The translations under genes were made by a program, and so were the position numbers. Below, piece after piece: positions 48,801 to 62,135 of a stretch of DNA of 64,000 nucleotides (position 1 is its first letter; each line of letters opens with the position of its first letter). Source of the stretch: Rhea pennata. Its lineage: Eukaryota; Chordata; Aves; Rheiformes; Rheidae. Location: positions 20,430,001 through 20,494,000 of the forward strand of contig NC_084665.1 in NCBI RefSeq assembly GCF_028389875.1. Direction: 5' to 3'. Under the pieces are notes generated by a model, which was given only the letters and a program-made list of their open reading frames with translations, was not told where the DNA came from and made no database searches.

Positions 48801-51800
48801 GACAGCCTTTTAGTTTGTGCTTACCATACTAATGTTTCTGTAAAACGACTGCAAACCTGTCAGCAGAAAATTAGGTTTTCTTGCTGGAGTAGAAATCTAG
48901 AGGACCTTAAATTGGATAGCTGATGTATCTTATTTTGGTGAATTAATGGGTTTGGCCATTGCTCTTTTATTTATAAGGTTCATTTTCTGAAACAGTCGTT
49001 AAACATGTTAATTTACTGTTTTATAATCTGGAGGACTTGACTGGAGGATCCCATACCTAGTTTCACAAAATGCAGAGTTTCTCATCAAGATTCTGTCATT
49101 AGTCAGGATAGCTGTTTTCTGGACAAAAAGGTGAGGTTATAGGGAAGTACTATAGACTTTAAGGTGCTTGTGTGCATTTAGTGGGCAGATTTCTTTGGAC
49201 TGTGGGTTACTGGACACTATCTTCTGAAGTGTTTGGGATAATATTTAGTCTGGGTCTGCTAGTTCTTGGTCTTTGTTTTGTGTTATGTACTGTTCAAGTA
49301 AATACATTGCGTTATATGCATCTGTTCATATGCATATGGGTCTTGAGAAACAATGAAGGAACAATCCCCTTTTTGCTTCTATTTTACACTGTTTTCTTTG
49401 CATGGAAGCTAGAAATCAATTAATGCTCAGGAAAGCCACCTTGCACATTTTTTTGTCAGTTAAATTATCTAGAAGGTACTGACTACATAAGAGACTGTTT
49501 AAAAGCTTAATAAAGGAAATATTACCCAAAAGAATCATGTTGATACTACTAGTTTTTATACTACTCAAGTACTTACACTTGATAGGTCTAATCTATTTGG
49601 TTTTTTTAGTTCATGAAGTGATAGAGGAAAACGTATTTCTGCCCTTTAACCTTTTTAAAATCTGTTTCTTGCATTTGCATAGACTAATTATTGAATTAAG
49701 CTATTTAAGCAAACTAAATGAGGGTCATATGCTTTCTGTACCTTAAGCAGATGCAGGTGACATCAGAATGTGGGTTTGCACTGCAGTAAACTCTTGTTCC
49801 ATGTGCTTAACCAGAGGTCTCAACAGCTGTAAGCATTTATTTAGATGAGCTATATACACTTTCCCACAGCTCTGCCCTTATTTTTGATCTAAAGAAACAG
49901 AAATTCCAATTTGATTTTAAATGAGCATTTTTTAACACTGCATGCACACTCCTTGGATTTACTTTCTAAACTAAACTGACTGATAGGGATGGCCGAAACG
50001 CACACCAGTGGCTATAGTGCTCTACATGGTTATGTAGTCATTCACAGTTACTATCCAAAGATTAACTGTTTTTGTATTTGATACTATTAAGAAATGGAAA
50101 ATGTTTTTTTTATTGCTTAGGAAGGGATTTTGTGCAACTCTGATTTGTTTCGATCAAAAGTCATGCCTATGCTGATAATTTAATCATGTAGGATGTATTT
50201 CTGGATTATTCATTAGACAAAAGGATGTCGTTGTTGATTTTTGCATTTTTATGCCTCTCAATTATGCTTGTAAGTCTATGTAGCTCCTCTGCTTTCAGGA
50301 CCGAAGTCTGAGAACCCTTGGGAGGTTTATGAGAAACATTATGTTATCTTTAAAAATAACCGCTTGTGCAATTTGAGCGGTGGTATCAATAGCAGAGTTT
50401 TCAACAGCTCAATTTAATATAGCAGTGCAAGGGACAGATACAGAAAACAAGCTGTTTCATTTACAAGAAACACGTGTCTAGAGTGTTTTTGTATCAGCAG
50501 AGAGAGATAAACAGAAGACAGTACGAGGCAGCTGAAATCTTAATTTTCACTCCTAATGTTTAGAAGTAGTTTACTTAGGAGCTTGCTACTATTAGTTATT
50601 CTTAACTTTCCCTACTTTTTTAAAATTGAGAAGGGAAGCAAAAGAAATATGTGGAGAGCTAATATTACGGAATTTCTAATGCAGGCAAGAGAGGTATGAA
50701 TTGGTGTCTCATAATAAATTGCTGTGTCTAAAATGTGTGGTAGTATGGGTATTTTTCATTTTCATGAAAGATGGAATGTTTTGACAATTTGTGTGTATGC
50801 ATATAACATTGGTATAGAGCAGGCAGAGTGAGAAAAGATAGAATGATTCCCAGCAAGGACAATAAAAGTGGAATATATCTTCCTCTGAAGCACGCAGAGT
50901 TTTTGGTGCATGAGTTTTTTCTGAGTCTTTTTTTAAAATGAACTTGCCGATAAAAACAGAAAATTTCCTATGATAACTCTCTGAATTTTTGTTCTAATGA
51001 TGATACTTGAGATTTGATTTATAATTATATACAATTTCTCTACTAGAAAGAGAAGTTGAAAAGATAAGAATAGTTGAGGCCCTGGTGTACCTCTGTTTTG
51101 CCCCTTCCCTTATATACAGATGAGTCTGAGTCCAATAAAAAAGTACTTGATGTGAAGTTGACAGATAGACTAATTGTTCTGAATGAGTCAGTTTTTTTCC
51201 TTACTGTATTTACTTCCAACACTTGAATCCATCAGGTAGATCAGAAAAATCTAGCAGATTTTTCTCCTTTGGGAAAGTTTTCACAGCAGATACACTTCTT
51301 TCCCCAAAAAAGTAATCCATATGTAAAGGTAATTACTTTCATCAATATGCTACTTCACTGTTGTTTTGGAACAGTGCCTAAAGATGTAGACGCTGAACTT
51401 AGTTTGTGGGTCCATGTAAATTTGACACTAAAAGGACATTTGGTATGAAATTAAAAGTAGTTTTGGTTTTGTAAGAGACGCGGATAGGAAAAATGGTGGG
51501 GCCTACTCTGAAAAGACCGCGTGTGTGACTGCCTGAGTATGGTGGTATCTGACCAGTGCGAGGGAGGGTTCTGCCTGTTAAAAGTGGCAAGAATGTGTGT
51601 TCTTCAAGTACAGATACCAACAATGACATAAACACTTGTAATTACATAAAAATGCCCTTGAAGATGATAAAAGTGGAGTCTTAGTGATGATAGCTTGTGA
51701 CTGTTGTCATTGCAGCCTATAGTTCTGGAATAAAAGTGCAAATGAACTAATGGTGTTTGCTAGGAAAAACAGGTGGTATGTATCATGAAGTTTCTTTAAA

Positions 51801-54800
51801 CGTCATCTAAGGAGAGTGTATATTTGAGAAAGGGGTGCAGTATGTTGTGTTATAAGGCTTCAAGCGTTTGAAGACTGAGGAAAAGACTGAAGGTTTTGCT
51901 GCTCTGTACAAGGTGAATGGAAGTAGAAATCACATCTTGCTCTCAGCAGAGCATTCATTAACAGAAACTTAGAAAGACTGGAGAAGAACATAGTGGACGC
52001 AATAAAAGTCTAGATTAGCGCTGGCAAGAATAAGCAAAAAGTGTCAGAAATCTTATGATCAATACAGTAATATAGGAGACAGTTTTAAAGTTTTTTGTTT
52101 AAGGATAGTAGTAAATGAAGAGTTCAACATTGGTTATGTAGGAATGGAAGAAGAGGTAGCTATGGATGAGCAAAAAAAACCCCCTAAGTTACTTTACTCA
52201 TCAATAGAAAGAGAACTTTGCTAATGTAAAACAATACAGTCACTCTCTTGAAGAGTTTAAATAACAAGCAGTCTAGTCATATGTTTCCTAAGGGATAGTA
52301 AAATGGAATGTTGGTTGACTGGGTTAATGAGTATGGTTTGGTGAGAATTTGCTTTGCTAACATGAGAATTTAATCTCAGAGAGGAGCCAACAGCAAGGAT
52401 GAGAGCTGGCTGAGAAAATAGATGCCAGAGATCAGGATATTCTAGAAAAACTTGCTGGATTGTAGACTTTTCCATAATAGAAAATCTCTGCAATTCTGGA
52501 GCAAACTGAAACTTAAAAGGTGAAAAGCAGTAAGGAATGCCAGCAGTCTCTGGTCTGTTTCTTCACTGTGCCTCATCTGTGTTAAAATACATGGTCTTCT
52601 GAACACTGATGGCTTGTGGCTTACTTTTCTCCTCTTCTCTTTCCCTACCCTTTCCTCTCTTGTTAAGCTTTGAAGTTTTTGTTTAGAAGCCAAGACTTTG
52701 AACTTAAGAATGTGATATAATCACAGTTTGGTTCTTACTTGCAAGTATTTCTCACAGCCAAAGACTGAAGTTGCTTTCCGTGCTTCCTGCAGTGAGCCTC
52801 TACATCAGTATCTTTTTAAGTTCAGTTTTTAGAACCTCATTATCTGAATTATGTTGGAAAAGATCAACAGAAATGATTGGAATCATTTATTCAAAAAAAA
52901 AAAAAAAAAAGAGCTGAACTAACTTTATATATAATGAGAGCCAGAAAAGATTAGAAGATGCAAATCTAGAAATATTTATAGAGTTTAAATGTTGAAAAGG
53001 GGAATTAGTTATTTAGTTACGGCTCCTTCATAATATCTTGGGAGTAATGGGATGAAGGTGATAATGGAACAGCTTAAGCTATATCTAAGGAGTTATTGCT
53101 TAATGAGATGGTTTAGGCTGTGGAATGGTCTCCCAAGAGGAATGAAAGCTCAGGCAGTTATGAAGACTTAATTCCTTTGAAGAAAGTTATTATAGAAGAT
53201 GATCTTGTATGAATAGGAAGGTAAGACTAGACCTAGATGACTTTTAAGTAACTTCTGCATTTGCCATTCTACTTCTGATTTCCTCTGTGGTTGTTTTTTT
53301 TCCATGGGTTTTTAAAACAAGACACATAGTAAGTTGAATGCAGTCTTTAAAACTGTATCTCGCCGTTCTCATATATAAAACCAGATGCATCAGAGAGGGA
53401 GAGTCCCGAATGCAGAGCTTTATCTTGCTGTCAGTGAGTGCCAAAACTAGAGCTGATTTGACTGCAGTTGAAGAAGCTCTCAGGTGTTTAAGCAAAATAT
53501 TGTGCTCCAATGAACTGAAGAGTTAATGGCTGGAACTACCAGAGAAGCTTGCAAAACCCATAAAAGAGCAGGAAGCCCACATATATCCTCTGTTTATATA
53601 TGCTTGTTTTCCTGACCTTTTCAGTTCTTAATGCAAATGCTTCAGAACTTTTCAAGCATGCAAGGTTTGTCACAATTGCTACCCTATTTCTTTTCTCTAT
53701 AGCATTGAAGAACAAAGACCTTCCAGTGCCAGTGTGCCTGGAGCAAAATAGCAGCGTGGGCGCAGATGGGGCCATATAGTTAAACTTGCATCATTTACAA
53801 ATTCTAAACCCCCAAACTTTACAATCGTAAGCATTTTGTACTTCAGCTATTTTTGGAGTAGAATTTCCTAGTTCGTTTATTTCAGTATTATCAAGTTACC
53901 TCTATGTGTTACATCACTACAATGATGAATGATAAAGTATTTTTAAACTCTGCTTTTTGTTGAGAACTCCCTGAGACCAGAAAAGAAAAGGATAATGGAT
54001 CTCTCTATATTGTAACTTTCCTGATGAAATGTGGGGGAAGAAATATGAGTCTTCTCACTGAGTCAGTTCCTTAGTCTTTGTTTATTTGAAATTAAAACCA
54101 ATTTTGAAATAAATGGGATTAACAGTGAGCTGTCATAACTGAGTTCTTGAACTAGAGTTTCTCAGAAGTCTGAGTATGTGAAAGGCAGGTATTGTTGGTA
54201 AGAACAGCTGACTGAATTGAGTAGAGAAGTCCTTTATTTTCTACTATCTATAAATACAAAGCCAGACTTATTTACTGAAAGAGGGTCTTTCAGGGATATC
54301 TAGCATAAGTAGGGCATATAGGGCAGCAGACATCTTAATTGCTGATGGGCAAAAATTCTTACTGTTCAACTCTCAAATACTTCAAATCCCCCTCCCCCCC
54401 CCAAAAAAAAAAAAAAGGGGGGGGTCTACTGAAGAAAACAAGAACACTGCAGGGCAGCAACTTGATTTCTTTGAATCAGGCTTTGTTGTATCTTTGTCAG
54501 GAGGTTAAGGAGATGCTGTCTTTATGACTTGGAATAGCAGGCATAACAAAATACTGAATCAGAAGAAACAAAGCATTAAAAGCAAAACATCATGTGGACT
54601 AAACCCCAAGAGTTCTAGAGAAACTTCATGGTTACATAACAATTACAACAGAACTCCAGAATGTCCTTCAAATCAACTTGGTTGCACCTGCGGTTGTGTT
54701 CTACCTTACTTTTGCTAAAAAAAGAGAGAAAAAAAAAAGCCTTTGCTACATTTTTCTAAAGATTCATATCAGAAACATGTAAGAAGGTGCTTCACTTGAG

Positions 54801-57800
54801 GATGTTTTGCCACTTACCAGTTTTCAGTCATGCATAGCTAAGAACATCACTGAGCCTGATCTGTCACACTGTCTCTGCAGGCAGGATGTTACAGTCAAGA
54901 TAGCTTGCTGCTTGGAGCTTAAATATTATTCAGGTTATTATATGATTTTTGACCGTGGCATATGTGGATACAATCATTATATATTTTTTTTAAGACAGCT
55001 GTTGCTTCTGATTAAAAAATTTACTTACATAGATACCCACTAGACTTGATCCGACTTGTTGCAAGGTGAAATCTACCTATAATGCTGTTTGAAGTAAACT
55101 TTAGAAAGCATGTCAGGTGCATGATTTAATGTAATGAACAGTCTGTATGTGTTATCACAAGTGTGCATAGCTTCCTCAGAAAAGCTAGGTCTCATTTGAC
55201 ATGACTTAGCACAAGGACACCTGTGCATTCGTATTCTGTGAGAACCTTACTACTGTAGATTAAACTACTGCCTCCCAGTATTGTTGGTAAAATTTAATAT
55301 TACGGCCAAAGGCATTTGATCTAGGTTGTCCTTCATAAAAGAACAGGTGCATGTGCACTAATGTGTAAACTAAGGCGATATTTCTGTTTCTTGAAATGTA
55401 AAATACTTTCCTTGTTTCTGTATTCTCTTAAGTTTATTATTCTGGCTTCTGGAGGTGATCTTAGGAAGTTGTGCAGCCTGACGGTCGGTCAGTCAGTTCA
55501 CATCCCGTAACTTCTGAATCTGTTGGCTGATGCTGTCAAAATCTGACAGCATAATAGAGGTCTCAAAGATAAGTTGTGTTGTTTAGAGAAAATAAGAAGT
55601 TGGTAAAAGTGAGTCTGCAAAGCTCTCCCAGATGAGGGTGACTGCAGCCCTCACCAGCTCAGAGAATCCAGCTAGGAATGTACCCTCGAAAATAACGCAA
55701 AGTACACCTGTTTTTATTCATTCTAGTTGATACAGAACATGTAGTTGTTAACTTTTAGCTGTGTCAGTGTAAAGGTGGTTTCAGTGATTTAATTATGATT
55801 TTCAGGCTATATCAGTCAAGAGTACTGGGTTACTGTGAGCTAAGGATATGTTGGGCTATTGCCCTGCTATGCAGAGAACTGTGATTGTTTTTGTATAGAG
55901 TAAAATCACCTATACTAGGTGTATAGGTGTATAGGTCTAGTATAGGTGATTCAACTCAGGGTAGATTCCCAAAATGTCAGGATTAAATCAGATTTTGTGA
56001 CCTATTTTGATTTTAATTCTCAGATGACAGTGTATTGAGACTTTTTGAATTGATGATGTTTATGGAAAAATAACCTAAATAGGTATGAAGATGCTTCATA
56101 TATAGCCACTCATTTTTTCATTTTTGCTGAACTTAGATTTTTTTTCTAATATTCACATATTTTAAAATGAATGTTTATAGAAATGATTTAGTAAGCATTT
56201 ATAAGTTAAAAATAAAGAAAAACCTCTGGATAGCAAAAAAAAAAAAAAAGTAAGAAATTGTGTGCTATTTGTGCTATTTCACATTGACTGCCTACAAGCA
56301 GCTTAGAGCAATAGTTGGAATAGTTACTTTACTTTTCAGTGGTTACAGAAAGTAACAAAAATTCCGTGCTGAGTGGATTTTTTGTTTGACTTTTTAAAGC
56401 ATTTGGTTGAATTGAACCTTCCCCTTTTAAGAGTTACTCGAACAAAGAAAAGTGTTCTTGGTCTGTGTAATTTAGTCAGATATCAGTGTGCAGTTAGGGC
56501 ATGACTGAGCTTCAAGAAGCAGCCAAGTTATTTGTGACACACTTTGAGTTTGTTTTTTAGTTAAATCTACCTTGAATTCTCCTGGTATTAAGCAACCAGC
56601 ATACATTCACGTTATGATACCCAAAATACACTTGAGTAGTGAGCAAGTGGAGTGATAAAATTAGAAGTTCATAATGGTGTGCCTAAAAGATAAATATAAG
56701 AAGAAACAAGCCTTTTTTTTTTTTTTGAAAGGAAAAGCCATTGAGTATGGTTGAGTTGCTTTAACTAAGCGCTCAGACTCTTTCGAGTAGTTGAAAAACA
56801 AAATCATACACCTGCTTTTCAGCAAAATCCTCTTCTAATGGGCATTCAATTAGTTGTCTATAATTGAACGTATTTCCAAGAGCATATTTTAAAGACTCTC
56901 TTTACATTTTGATGTAGAGAGGCCCAGTAAGCCATTTAGGTAGTAACTGTGTCCTTGGCCATTGCAGCCTTCGAAGCATGCTGAAGTATTCAGTAAAATT
57001 GTTGATTGCATTTTTTTTTTCCTTTTTGGCTTTTTCTCCTACTTCCTGAAACATTGTTCTTGCTATTTTCTTCCCGGAAGTCATCCATCTAACATCACAA
57101 CTGAGTACCATGCAATGAATTTAATGGGAAACATAGTATGAGTCCCAACAGGATAAGCTGTAGTTAATGCTCTAGTGTCGGAGTAATACTGAACAGATTA
57201 ATAAAAGCCCTTCTCTACTTAAAGAACTTATTCCTCCGTTGAAGGATCTTAAAGGTGAACTTGGAAATAAGATAGATATTTTTTCTTCGTTATGATAGTG
57301 ATTTTCTAAAACTTTTCCTGTCCATGTATGTTTGAAAAACAGTGCTTTTGCACGTCCCACTCCCTTCTCTCTGTGGGAAGACCTTTAAAAGGTCTTGTGG
57401 AGCATTGGGTAAATGACATAATGAAAGGATGTAACTGGAAGTTACAAAGCAGAAAGTGGCTTTCTGCTTCAAAATCTGCAGATGCCATCAACATTTGACT
57501 GCCAGTAGTGTAATTTGGACTAGATGCCCATTGAGTTGCAAAATCTGTTCTGGTCTTTGACCTGCAAACAGACAAGGGAGTGTAAGAGAAGGAGAAGACA
57601 TGGAAAGAAACCTGACCTAGGTATATCTATATTTCAGTTTCTTCTATGAAGCTACAGTGTTTTGGTACAGCTTCTGAGTCGTCTTCAATTTTCAGCAATT
57701 CTTCATAACCCCGCATATCCCTTGTAATGAAGAGGGACTATTAAATCTTTGCCCAAGTAAACTATTTCTTGTGCTATGCCATTATAAGACATGCATACTA

Positions 57801-60800
57801 GTTCTCTACAAGCCTTTCTTGGTGGTGATATTATTCATATTAAACTAAAGTGCCATTATTATTTGAAGTAGTTTTTCTGATTTTTCCCTGCTAGATGACT
57901 AGCATAACAAATAGGTAAGTAGATAACAAGTAGAGAGTTAATACTAACATTTTTTTGAGGTATTTCCTGTTGCCTGTGCCAAGGAGCATGCCATGCCACA
58001 TCATTTTATAATTTGATGAGGAGCCAAGGGATCATGAGTTATAAGTTTCATTTCCTTGTAATCGTGGAACTCCTCATGCTGTATGAAATAGCACTGAGGA
58101 AAGCCTGAAGGCTGGGCTGAAGCACTGGTTTGTGAGCAGATTGGGCTTCAAGGGAAGAAAGTCATCTTAAATCTGCAAAGCATTAATTGTGAATTGCTTT
58201 TGGCAGCCTGTCCCTTTACACTGCTTTGTAATGAAGGGAATGGAATTTGTGGGGGCAGAGTGTCTTTGGTTGATGACTGACACTTGTGTCTAAATTGAGG
58301 TATGGCCCATGTTTTATATTGATGCTGCAAAAGCAGATGATTAGAATAAGATTCTTCTAGCCCTGAATGTTCTCAGCAGGGTGTCCAGAAATTGAAATCC
58401 AGCTGTTAACAGCTTGAACCTCTAATTAAGGTAAAACTTGCTTTCAAAACTTTTTGAAAGGAGTTCAGCCCACTGCTGAACTACATAAAAAGATTGTTTT
58501 GAAACAGTTGTCACTACGCAAACAATTATTTTCTAAGGGACCCTGTCCAAATAGTCATGTGTACCATAAATTATATTCAGTTGTTTCATACTACAATTAA
58601 ACTTTGGTGTTTGATTTAAATGTTTTCTCTTGTTAATTTTTGCCCCTTACCTCAGGTTGGACTGTTGATTGACCATAGTACTCCTTTTTTTCAGTTTGTC
58701 TTCTCTCTATCCTCCCCTACAAAAATGCGTAATTCTGTTTGTTGTTTCTCTTTTTTCAGCTTGTGCTTTACAAGGCCTTTTGGGGGGAATTTGGAATCCT
58801 TATTCTGTAACCTAAGAATATTTAGTAATTTCACTGTCAGTTTGAGCACAAAGATTAATAACTGTAGGCTTCTTAAAAAGTGTGGTTCATCTGAGGTTAT
58901 TACACTTTAAACATTTTGTATCTGTTTTCTATTATTACTATGGTTTTAATATTTGTAATATAGAAAGCTGGTTAGGTTCAGGAATGAACACAAATACAAT
59001 TTTATTTTTCCCCCTTGTACACTTCAAGCATGAAGGAATCCAGACAGAAGATTCTGGCCCGAACTTCATCCCACCTGGAATTCTTCCAAACTTTGTAGTG
59101 GAAACAGGCTACAAATTATTTAAAACAAACTTTCATAATAAGTTATACTGTATTTCAGTGGGCAGGCAAGATAATGCCTTCCTTGAGCAAATAGTTACTG
59201 ACAGGTAGAGACAGTTTAGGAAGTAGGTGAGTGGTAGCTAGGCATATGCTGCATTACTGCTATGTCAAAATCAATTTCCTACTAAAAAGTACCACTGACA
59301 ATTCCCACTTTCCATTCCCTGATTACCACCCATATCTGTCTTCTAGTATTTCAGTCTCTAAGTATAGACCTAGTTAAAGATGCTGAGGATGACATGGAAA
59401 TGACTAAAAGGCATCTCTAAAGTCATGCCACTAACATTTATTCAATGATAGATCTAAATTCAGGCGTATAATTAATGTTGTAATTATTACAATTATGTGT
59501 TTTATTAGCTTAGAAAATAACTTAATGTGTTGATATTTAAATAAGCACTTTTATTTGCTTAATTTTTATTCATTAATTCAGATTTTAAGTTGGGTCTTGA
59601 TCTTTAGAATTTCTACCAGGAGACTCAGTGTAAACAAAGGGTAACTTGTCAGATTTGGCTGAGGAACGCAGAAGAATTAAGTGGTTCACTGCACCAGTTG
59701 GAAGAAAATGTCATACTAAAAAGCCTGAAACCAAATCTTCTATTAATGAGAAGTTTCTCTTTTTCATTTTTAAGTTGGCATAAGCAGTTATTCAGTAATT
59801 GTTGAGACACTGTGCAATATAATGAAAGAGTTCTTTTATTTTTTTCTTTAAAGTCCTCTGCTTTCCTTTGTACCAGTCAAATGTACGAGTTTTTCAGTTG
59901 GCCTAGCAGATTTTTTTTTTTTTTTTTTTAGGGTTTTTTTTTTAGGGTTTTTTTTTTTAGGGTTTTTTTTTAGGGTTTTTTTTTAGGGTTTTTTTTTTTA
60001 GGATTTTTTTTAGTTTTGGAAGAAGTGTGTCTACTAGCATTTGATGAATGCTTTCTTTCTTTCTTTCTTTCTCATATGTATGTTTTTAATAACACAGGAA
60101 ATGATATGCTCAAGCTTGTCATTCAAGAGCAGCCTGTTTAAAACAAGTGTAGTTATAAAATGCATATTACACTTATGGCTGTATAAAGAAATTCTACTGC
60201 AGCAAGCAGACTGATGCATGTTGGTTTTAGGCGCTCAGGTAACATTTTCTTGTGATACTTTGAAAACAGTCAGAAATAACTGATAAAACATAGATCTGTG
60301 TGCATGAAAATACTTTCTAGCAACGCTATAATGGACTACTGCAGGAACGGACTTTGGAACTGTTAAATTCTAGGGAGCAGCAACCCTATGTAACACTCCC
60401 TTGATAGTTAGAACTGCTCTCTCCCGCACTCCCATCCATTACAACTCAAAAATATGTTGTGTACCCCACTTTTAGTAGTGTTTAAAAGATTGAGGGTTTG
60501 AGTTTTTCATCCTTTTTACCTAGACATTTGAGTAAATTGGGACTGCTGCTACCAAGATGGTGGTAAAAAGTTGGGATTTGTTTTATAATGATATGTTTCA
60601 AAATTCTTTAGAGCCAGGAATTTGACTCTTTGGACTTTTGATCCAACTACTTCAAGTTAAGAACAAAACACTTGTTTGACTTGCAGAGTCAGATTTCTGA
60701 AGTAGGTTTCCCCAAGCTGCTTCTCTATTTCTAGATGAAGGGATTTGCATTTGGAGGCAAGTCCAGGTACTTCAAGTATCTCCAATGACAATAAATAAAC

Positions 60801-62135
60801 ATTGAAATAAAAATGAAAAATGAAATAAATTATGAAATGAAAATGAAATAGAAATAGATTCACCTGATTAATTGACTGTGGCAAGCAATTTATTGAACAG
60901 AGATATAACTGTGAATAATTGTGATATATTTTAACATACTCAGGTTTTGCTTTTACTTTCAGGGAGAAAGACCTGAATGCAAAGTTTATTATTTCAATGG
61001 AAAAAAATAAAACAACAATCACAAACTTAAAGGTGAGTAAGCACAAATTAAAAAGGAAATTCTAACCAAGTAGCTGCCAAAACAAGATTGGACAAAACAG
61101 TGGTGCTTGCTACAGTACTCTATGGAGAACAGCCCTTGGTTTCTGAAATACTTATACAATGTTGAATTAATTATTTGGGAAAACAAGTTAAACTGATCCT
61201 GGTTGTAACCTGGTTTTCTGAAAACTATTTTATAGGTGGCCTCTTCTAGTTTTTTCTGAGGTGTTTATTGTTCAGGTGATTACTTAGATGGAAGGTGAAA
61301 GACTAAAATAGATGAGAGAGATGTGCCCAGTGGCTATTAACCCCTCGGTTCATCTGTAAAGGCAGTCTCCTGGAAGTTTCCTAAAAATGAACGAAACCCA
61401 AAGTACCCACAACTTAATATAATATTTTGATGATATAATTTAACATTTTTCTCACCAAGAGAAATCATGCTCAACAAATAGATGTGAAGATAGTTTCCAC
61501 TGGCAAATATATTAAAAGTAATTTTAGTACACGGTTTGTCTAAACTGATTCACATAGCGTCGAATGTTGCTAGGGCATATTGCTAACTCTCTTGGCTTGG
61601 AGCATGATGCCAGCCTTAAGCAGCAGGCCTGTAAGACCATTTTAATTATTACTCTGCACTGAAATGCTATTCACAGGGCAGAGAGCTCTCTGACTCCTAT
61701 TGATTATACAGAATAATCCCTTATAAGCTGTATTTCATACACAGTACTGATTTAACTAAACATAAGTATTGTGATAAAAATGCACTGTTGTGTTAGGATA
61801 AGCAAGCTAAAATTCAAAGCAAAATTAATGCTGTGCTCTTTAGTGTGACTGTGCCTTAATTCTGAAGAGTATCTCAACTGCTAATTCTTTCACTGTTCTT
61901 GGAATAATTGGTTAACCTATCATTGTGATTTTCTTACTGTGTATTGTCTTGTGTTAAATTTTCATTATGAATGGTTATTCTTTAGTATATATTGTACCAG
62001 ATTTTTTTTTTTTTTTAATAGATACCAGAGGGTGGAACTGGAGACACAGGAAGAGAAAGAACGAAAACATTTACATATGATTTTTCATATTTCTCAGCAG
62101 ATAGTAAAAGTCCCAGCTTTGTGTGTCAAGAAACG
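45790..62135 (+). CDS. KIF16B: kinesin family member 16B (KIF16B), first three coding exons, partial
   Basis: Exons 45790-45836, 60963-61032 and 62022-62135 join in phase to 77 codons, MASVKVAVRVRPMNRREKDL to SPSFVCQET. They match the N-terminus of human KIF16B with few changes. This is the start of the kinesin-3 motor domain: strand beta-1 with the nucleotide-contacting RVRP motif, then the beta1a-c lobe. The P-loop (GQTGSGKS) is in later exons beyond the right edge, as are the FHA, coiled-coil and C-terminal PX domains known for this family. Family knowledge: a plus-end microtubule motor that carries early endosomes through PX binding to PI(3)P. The start has a strong context (GCC ATG G). 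The gene is divergent from SNRPB2, as in human. Confidence 0.95.
48468..48500 (+). repeat. (TTTTG)6 microsatellite
   Basis: Six uninterrupted TTTTG units, then TTTTA. Confidence 0.95.
52990..53280 (+). mobile_element. ancient CR1/L3-like 3' relic
   Basis: GCTGTGGAATGGTCTCCCAA (53119-53138) and AAGACTAGACCTAGATGACT (53223-53242) resemble the C-terminal coding end and 3' UTR of old CR1-group LINEs (GTGGAATGGTCTCCC..., GGACTAGATGAC...). It is much more diverged than the 43-kb copy. Limits uncertain. Confidence 0.45.
54388..54424 (+). repeat. C5-T-C9-A14-G8 homopolymer junction
   Basis: Runs of C, A and G abut one another. Similar to the tracts at 8450, 17651 and 23974. Confidence 0.95.
55905..55950. 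repeat. inverted repeat, 13-bp stem with 20-nt loop
   Basis: ATCACCTATACTA at 55905-55917 pairs perfectly with TAGTATAGGTGAT at 55938-55950. The loop contains GTGTATAG twice, related to the stem sequence. Confidence 0.95.
59911..60013 (+). repeat. T(8-12)AGGG repeat
   Basis: A T19 run followed by five AGGG blocks and one AGGA spaced 13-15 nt apart (A at 59930, 59944, 59959, 59972, 59985, 60000), each separated by T runs. The unit looks like TTAGGG with a lengthened T part. Confidence 0.95.
60051..60073 (+). repeat. (CTTT)n microsatellite
   Basis: Five to six CTTT units ending in CTC. Confidence 0.95.
60788..60858 (+). repeat. A-rich GAAAT-type repeat
   Basis: Degenerate GAAATAAA/ATGAAA units, about 70 nt long, ending about 105 nt before KIF16B exon 2. 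Purine- and A-rich on the sense strand. Confidence 0.85.
60963..61032 (+). CDS. KIF16B: KIF16B coding exon 2
   Basis: 70 nt after acceptor TTTCAG, encoding EKDLNAKFIISMEKNKTTI and TNLK; donor AAG|GTGAGT. The human protein differs at only a few of these positions. Confidence 0.95.
61033..62021 (+). other. KIF16B: KIF16B intron 2 (989 nt)
   Basis: Ordinary AT-rich intron, GTGAGT to AATAG, with a T15 polypyrimidine tract near the 3' end. Nothing else recognised. Confidence 0.9.
62022..62135 (+). CDS. KIF16B: KIF16B coding exon 3
   Basis: 114 nt, 38 whole codons, IPEGGTGDTGRERTKTFTYD to FVCQET. The acceptor AATAG follows a run of T. Donor is ACG|GTAGGA, which is weaker than the other two. Confidence 0.95.

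Larger units (their letters stand above)
45837..60962 (+). other. KIF16B: KIF16B intron 1 (15.1 kb)
   Basis: AT-rich intron. It holds a TTTTG repeat (48.47 kb), an old CR1-like relic (about 53.0-53.28 kb), A-runs (52893-52910, 56236-56249), a C9-A14-G8 tract (54.39 kb), a 13-nt hairpin (55.9 kb), a T-rich AGGG repeat (59.91-60.01 kb) and a TTTC repeat (60.05 kb). The 178-codon ORF at 47737-48273 has no recognisable domain. No nested gene supported. Confidence 0.8.
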
